DNA of 64,000 nt from Zhihengliuella flava. Its GTDB lineage: Bacteria; Actinomycetota; Actinomycetes; Actinomycetales; Micrococcaceae. The translations under genes and the position numbers were made by a program. The stretch spans positions 1,984,001 through 2,048,000 of the forward strand of contig NZ_JADOTZ010000001.1 of NCBI RefSeq assembly GCF_015751895.1. Direction: 5' to 3'. Positions within the stretch are counted from its first letter, which is position 1; each line of letters starts with the position of its first letter. Positions 60,389 to 64,000 of this stretch are shown one piece after another. The notes under the pieces are model-generated. The model was not told the origin of the DNA and searched no databases. It was given only the letters and a program-made list of their open reading frames with translations.

Positions 60389-61278
60389 TAGCGCATGTCC
60401 TCGAGGTTGAGGCCGACGGCGTCGGCGGCGTCCAGCAGCGGCTGGAAGGGTTCCAGCCCCGGTTCCAGGATGTATTCGTCGTTGCCGCCCAAGGAGGTTA
60501 GGTCCGGGTTGCCGGTGATCGCCTCCGGCAGGTGCTCCAGAAGCGCGGTCCGCGTGGCCTCATCGAGGTTGGGGCTGACGACGACGGCGATGCCCACCGG
60601 GATCGGATCCGTCTGGCCGATCGCTTGGAAGTCATCCGGATTGACGGTGCCGGCCTCTCCCAGCATGTCCATGATGGAGGAGCAGGCGACGTCGACTGAG
60701 CCGTTGGCGACGGCCAGCAGGGCGGAATCGTGGCCGCCCGCGAACGTCGACTCGTAGTCTTCGCCGTCCGTCAGGCCCGCCTTGGACAGCAGGGCTGCGG
60801 GCATGAAGTACCCGGTGGTTGACCCCGGGTCGACGAAGGCCACCTGTGTGCCGGCGACATCCTCAACGGTGTCGATGCCGGACTCCTTCAAGGAGTAGCA
60901 CGTCGAGGCCGGGTCATCGGAGGCCTTCCACACGACCAGGGGGTCCACGGACCCGTTCTTGATGGCCAATGAGGTGGCGAAGGGGCTCAGGATCGCCACG
61001 TCCACGTGGTCCTGGCGCAGTGCCTCCACCACGCCGAGGTAGTCGGCGGGCATCTCTTCCTGTACCGGCCGCTCCGTGGCTTCGCCGATCATGTCCTGAA
61101 GCAGCTCGAACTCCTTCAGAATGTTGGGATCGTCCGTCCCAGGCGGCATGGCGAAGACGATGGGTTCTTCGGCCGGGTTCTGAGCGGCTTCCGTGGATCC
61201 GCCGCAGGCGGTCAGGCTCAACGCTGCTGCGGCAAGCGTCACGCCGGCGGCGAGGCGGCGCGGGGTGAGTGGGGACAT
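60388..61278 (-). CDS. phnD: Phosphonate/phosphite-type substrate-binding lipoprotein
   Basis: The 296-residue protein has a lipobox (SLTAC, Cys25 after the hydrophobic GVTLAAAALSL), then a PhnD-type binding fold: FAMPPGTDDP, VDVAILSPFATSLAIKNGSV, AFVDPGSTTGYFMPAALLSK and VDVACSSIMDMLGEAG. It captures the substrate outside the membrane for PhnCE. First gene of the five-gene operon. ATG 61278 is preceded by GAAAGG. Phosphonate, phosphite or a phosphate ester are possible ligands. Confidence 0.93.
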   Translation of the reverse strand: MSPLTPRRLAAGVTLAAAALSLTACGGSTEAAQNPAEEPIVFAMPPGTDDPNILKEFELLQDMIGEATERPVQEEMPADYLGVVEALRQDHVDVAILSPFATSLAIKNGSVDPLVVWKASDDPASTCYSLKESGIDTVEDVAGTQVAFVDPGSTTGYFMPAALLSKAGLTDGEDYESTFAGGHDSALLAVANGSVDVACSSIMDMLGEAGTVNPDDFQAIGQTDPIPVGIAVVVSPNLDEATRTALLEHLPEAITGNPDLTSLGGNDEYILEPGLEPFQPLLDAADAVGLNLEDMR

Positions 61279-61514
61279 GGCGATGCCTTTCGGTGACGAG
61301 TGTGGCGGCCGCGGCTTCCGTGGCGGCGCGGTTCCACTGTGCTGGCCCAAACTTGCCGTCAATTAGGAGAACGCCGGACTCGAAATGAAGCGCACGTAAA
61401 CACTGGGAGATACCGGTGAGTAGGCGGGGAACTTTGAGTGATCCCGCCCACACTCTTGTCATGGGCCGGCGGAGGTGGTGCTCTGAGAGGACCAAGACCG
61501 CAGAGGAGGCCGTT

Positions 61515-62186
61515 ATGAAAATCGCCATCATCGGAGCAGCAGGGCAGGTCGGCCGACGCCTGGCCCGCCGCCTCATCGAGCACGGGGATGACGTCACCGG
61601 CCTCTTTCGGCGTCCCGAACAGGCCGAGGTGGTCACCGCCGCCGGGGCCACGCCACACGTCTTCGACCTCACCGTGTCCACGCCAGAGGACCTGGCCCAA
61701 GCGCTGCGTGGGCACGACGCCGTCGTGTTCTGTGCCGGCGCCCACGGCACCGGGATGGATCAAACCAGCCTCATCGACGGCAAGGGCGTGGAGAAGGCGA
61801 TCATCGCGGCCGATGCGGCCATGGTGCGGCGCACGATTCTGGTCTCCGCCATGCCGGAGGCGGCCAGCGGGCGTGAGGTGAGCGAGGACTTCGCCCACTA
61901 CCTCACAGTGAAGAAGGAAGCGGAGCAGGTGCTGGCCGGCTCGGGGCTGGATTGGTTGATCGTGCGCCCCGGGCACCTCACGGACGACGACGGCAACGGG
62001 CGCGTTCGGGCCGGGCTCGCCGAACCGTACGGGCAGATCCAGCGCGACGACGTGGCCGCGTTCCTCCTGGAGGTGCTGCACGAGCCGCGGCTTAGCCGGC
62101 ACATCATCGAGTTAGTGGACGGGCCGTCAACGATCCCGGAGGCCGTGGACACGCTGGTGGAGCTGTACGGAACGCCGCACCTCTAG
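61515..62186 (+). CDS. NAD(P)-binding (atypical SDR) protein
   Basis: The 223-residue protein has an N-terminal Rossmann motif (IGAAGQVGRRLARRLIEHG), NADP-like GLFRRPEQ after beta 2, VVFCAGAHGTGMDQTS, and an atypical active site region (ILVSAMPEAA, YLTVKKEAEQVLAGSGLDWL, IVRPGHLTD). It resembles the YwnB/NmrA-like group of NAD(P)H-binding proteins. GGAGG precedes the ATG. It is divergent from phnD; no functional link is evident. Confidence 0.85.
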   Translation: MKIAIIGAAGQVGRRLARRLIEHGDDVTGLFRRPEQAEVVTAAGATPHVFDLTVSTPEDLAQALRGHDAVVFCAGAHGTGMDQTSLIDGKGVEKAIIAADAAMVRRTILVSAMPEAASGREVSEDFAHYLTVKKEAEQVLAGSGLDWLIVRPGHLTDDDGNGRVRAGLAEPYGQIQRDDVAAFLLEVLHEPRLSRHIIELVDGPSTIPEAVDTLVELYGTPHL

Positions 62187-62528
62187 CTAGCCCGCGCCCC
62201 GTCCCTCCGGCGGCCCGGACCAGCGCTGATGGTCCTCGAGGGGCCATTCGTTGATTCCCGGCCGTTCCTTTCGCTACGTCATCTGCGGCTTCCGTGATCC
62301 GCTCCTGTGGGCAGCTCTCTGGCTCAGCAGGTCGCTCGGCTGTGGGGAAATCCCCGGGCTGAGGACCTGTGATGACAGGGGACCAGCCGAGACGAGAGGG
62401 TCACGGTGAGGCGGACATTTGTGGCGCACTGAGTGCTGGCCCTAGGCTCACGGTATGTGATGCAGAACACGTTGGGGGCGTGTTCTGCTCCAGTTCACTG
62501 ACGAACTCGACCGACCAAGGACTTCACT
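62187..62528. other. 342-base gap before the carboxypeptidase gene
   Basis: Besides a possible promoter TTGTGG (62419-62424), 18 bases, TAGGCT (62443-62448) and a 10-bp palindrome at 62462-62488, the gap holds no gene or repeat that I can support. Confidence 0.5.
62462..62488. promoter_or_regulatory. Perfect palindrome in the leader of the M14 gene
   Basis: GCAGAACACG and CGTGTTCTGC pair over ten bases around TTGGGGG, 40 bases before the ATG and just after the expected transcription start. It can be an operator or a leader hairpin. Confidence 0.5.
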
Positions 62529-63689
62529 ATGACTCTGTATCCTGCCCAGTCACCGCGCCGCAGGGCCCATGCACGACGCCGGTTTGCCGCCGTCGCAGCG
62601 ACGGCGAGCCTGGCGCTCGCCACCCCCGTCGCCGTCGGACCCGCAGCGGTGGCCGACGCCCAGTTCCCCTCAACGGAGGGAAATACCAACACTGCCAGCC
62701 TCATGACTTATGACTCGATGATCGCCGAGCTGGAGAAGATTGAGCAGACGTCCAAGCATGGGGTGGACGTGTTCACGCTGGCCGAGGCAGGAACCGAGTT
62801 CACCGTCTCCGAGCAAGGGCGGGACCTCTATGTGGCGACCGTGGGAGACGGGCCGGAGGATGTCTGGCTGCAGGGGCGCATCCACGGCAACGAGCCGTAC
62901 GGCGGTGAATCGCTGATGGCCCTGCTCAAGCAGCTGGGTTCCAACAACTCCGCCACCTACCAACAACTGCGGCAGGCCTACACGTTCCACATCATTCCGA
63001 TGTACAACCCAGATGGATCCGAGGCGAACATTCGTCACACTGTCCTCCAGGACGGATCGGAGGAACGGATTGACTTGAATCGGGACTGGATGGAGGGCAA
63101 GTTCGCCGCCGTGGAATCGGAAGCGTTCTACGAGTACTGGACCATGGTTGACCCGGACTTTGGCGTGGACATTCACCATCAGGGCTTGAAGACGGAATAC
63201 GGGACGGGCGACGACGTGACGCTCTCCCTGGGAATCTCCCTCGCGCCGGGAGGGCCCACGCTCCCGACCCTCGCCGGCGGGGAGTATGACGTGCTGACGC
63301 GCCAGATGAACGTGCACGTGTTCGACGAGTTGTCCAGGTATGGCTCCATCAACATCGACCGGTATCAGGTCAGCGGTAGCTATGAGATCGATATCCGCGG
63401 CGGTGTGGTCTCCGCGATGATGCTCGGCCTGAACCACCGCGGGCTGAACCCGGAGGGGCACTCCAATCCGATGGTGTTTTTCGAGACCAGTGGCAACTCG
63501 AGCGACGGCAGCCTAGGACAGAAGGCGCGGGGCAAGTCCATCCAGCAGAACCTGCGCGGACTAGAAGCACTGCTGACCGGCATGGCCTCCGGCGAGGTGC
63601 AACAGGAGGACCCGGAGCGCTGGGAAGAGATTCCGCACGCCCCGACCACGGGCTACCTGACCGACGATGGCATCATTCCCGTCGGCTAG
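62529..63689 (+). CDS. Secreted M14-family zinc carboxypeptidase
   Basis: The 386-residue protein has an Arg-rich signal peptide (about 1-44; RRFAAVAATASLALATPVAV) and a carboxypeptidase domain with zinc ligands H119 and E122 (GRIHGNEPYGGE) and H216 (VDIHHQG), the substrate-binding N184-R185 (IDLNRDW) and a catalytic Glu near 319 (VFFETSGN). M14 secreted enzymes trim peptides or peptidoglycan stems. AAGGA lies seven bases before the ATG. The stop shares CTAG with that of tmk on the other strand. Confidence 0.92.
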   Translation: MTLYPAQSPRRRAHARRRFAAVAATASLALATPVAVGPAAVADAQFPSTEGNTNTASLMTYDSMIAELEKIEQTSKHGVDVFTLAEAGTEFTVSEQGRDLYVATVGDGPEDVWLQGRIHGNEPYGGESLMALLKQLGSNNSATYQQLRQAYTFHIIPMYNPDGSEANIRHTVLQDGSEERIDLNRDWMEGKFAAVESEAFYEYWTMVDPDFGVDIHHQGLKTEYGTGDDVTLSLGISLAPGGPTLPTLAGGEYDVLTRQMNVHVFDELSRYGSINIDRYQVSGSYEIDIRGGVVSAMMLGLNHRGLNPEGHSNPMVFFETSGNSSDGSLGQKARGKSIQQNLRGLEALLTGMASGEVQQEDPERWEEIPHAPTTGYLTDDGIIPVG

Positions 63690-64000
63690 CGCGCCAGCGC
63701 GGTGCCGCCGTCGAGCGCGGCGCGGATGATCGCGTCCAGCTGGGACAGCACACGCTCCGGGTCCGCCTCGGCATCGATCACCGTCCAGCCTTCCGTTAAG
63801 GCGCAGGCGAGGTAGGCGTTGCGGGCGTCTTCGAAGTAGGACAGCGATTCCGAGTCGAGGCCGCGGGCGTCGACGCGTGAGAGCGCGGTCTCCGCGGAGA
63901 CGTCCAGCAGCACCGTGACGTCCGGATCCCGCAAGCTCCGGCGCAGCCACCGAAGCCCGCGGGCGAGGACTCCATTCGGGTCCAGCCCGCGGGTCTGCCG
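63686..64000 (-). CDS. tmk: Thymidylate kinase, C-terminal part (5' end outside window)
   Basis: 105 codons run from the window edge to a TAG at 63686. The visible part contains RDPDVTVLLDVSAETALSRV, typical of the dTMP kinase region after the lid, a SLSYFEDARNAYL helix and the C-terminal VIDAEADPERVLSQLDAIIR. It makes dTDP from dTMP. The N-terminal P-loop lies beyond the window. Confidence 0.88.
   Translation of the reverse strand, partial: RQTRGLDPNGVLARGLRWLRRSLRDPDVTVLLDVSAETALSRVDARGLDSESLSYFEDARNAYLACALTEGWTVIDAEADPERVLSQLDAIIRAALDGGTALAR

Noticed and set aside
1-64000. CRISPR array, prophage, insertion sequence or integron
   Set aside because: Looked for regularly spaced repeats, transposase or integrase motifs and phage structural genes; none seen. 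The two direct-repeat inserts lack a recombinase gene.

Overview
The window comes from a very GC-rich actinobacterium, most likely a member of the Micrococcales close to the Micrococcaceae. This rests on C/G-rich third codon positions, an HtaA-domain protein, a RamB-type regulator beside the glyoxylate genes, a small SRP RNA next to dnaX, and several genes with a -10 hexamer 6-8 nt before the start codon and no Shine-Dalgarno. No rRNA, CRISPR array, transposase, integrase or prophage was recognised. About 54 protein genes, one tRNA and one SRP RNA can be supported.

Layout. 1-7.3 kb: truncated cstA, a DNA-glycosylase-like protein, aspartate kinase, a two-gene ABC exporter, a DinB-fold protein and recR. 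7.4-13.4 kb: dnaX with a very long tau linker, a small GIY-YIG nuclease island, gluQ, SRP RNA and tRNA-Ser. 13.5-24 kb: housekeeping and transport genes, including glmS with odd codon use, an iron/2-oxoglutarate oxygenase, a LytR_C protein, a sugar porter, a DsbA-like protein with an MFS exporter, and a wall-anchored S1 protease. 24.2-31 kb: glyoxylate shunt (aceB, aceA), the divergent RamB-type regulator and a large catalase. 31-35 kb: a Gly-rich protein, a LysR regulator divergent from an MHS-family transporter, and a PLDc_N-like protein.

35-48 kb is an L-rhamnose locus: a LacI regulator, rhaI, an esterase, the aldolase/dehydrogenase fusion rhaEW, rhaB, and on the other side a transporter and rhaM. 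Matching LacI-type palindromes lie in front of both arms. A 4-kb lower-GC cassette splits the locus: an IclR regulator, a dehydrogenase/RraA-like aldolase fusion, a DctM-like permease and a tiny membrane protein. It is bracketed by two copies of the same terminator sequence. At 49-54 kb lutABC, with an LldR-type operator and an LldR-like regulator nearby, could oxidise the lactate that the rhamnose pathway should make. 54-57 kb carries a membrane protein with a YtrA-like GntR regulator under two identically spaced palindromes, an HtaA-domain protein and an EamA exporter. 57-61 kb is a tightly coupled phnDCE-phosphatase-tetR operon. The end holds an NAD(P)-binding protein, a secreted M14 carboxypeptidase and part of tmk.

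Most notable signals: (1) two cargo segments (GIY-YIG; IclR/fusion/permease) each bracketed by diverged duplications of host sequence; (2) a family of three 74-nt palindromic elements, two of them bracketing a DUF559 endonuclease-like gene; (3) the dehydrogenase-RraA fusion; (4) several operator/regulator assignments readable from the DNA. Functions are inferred from family motifs by eye; no database search was possible.
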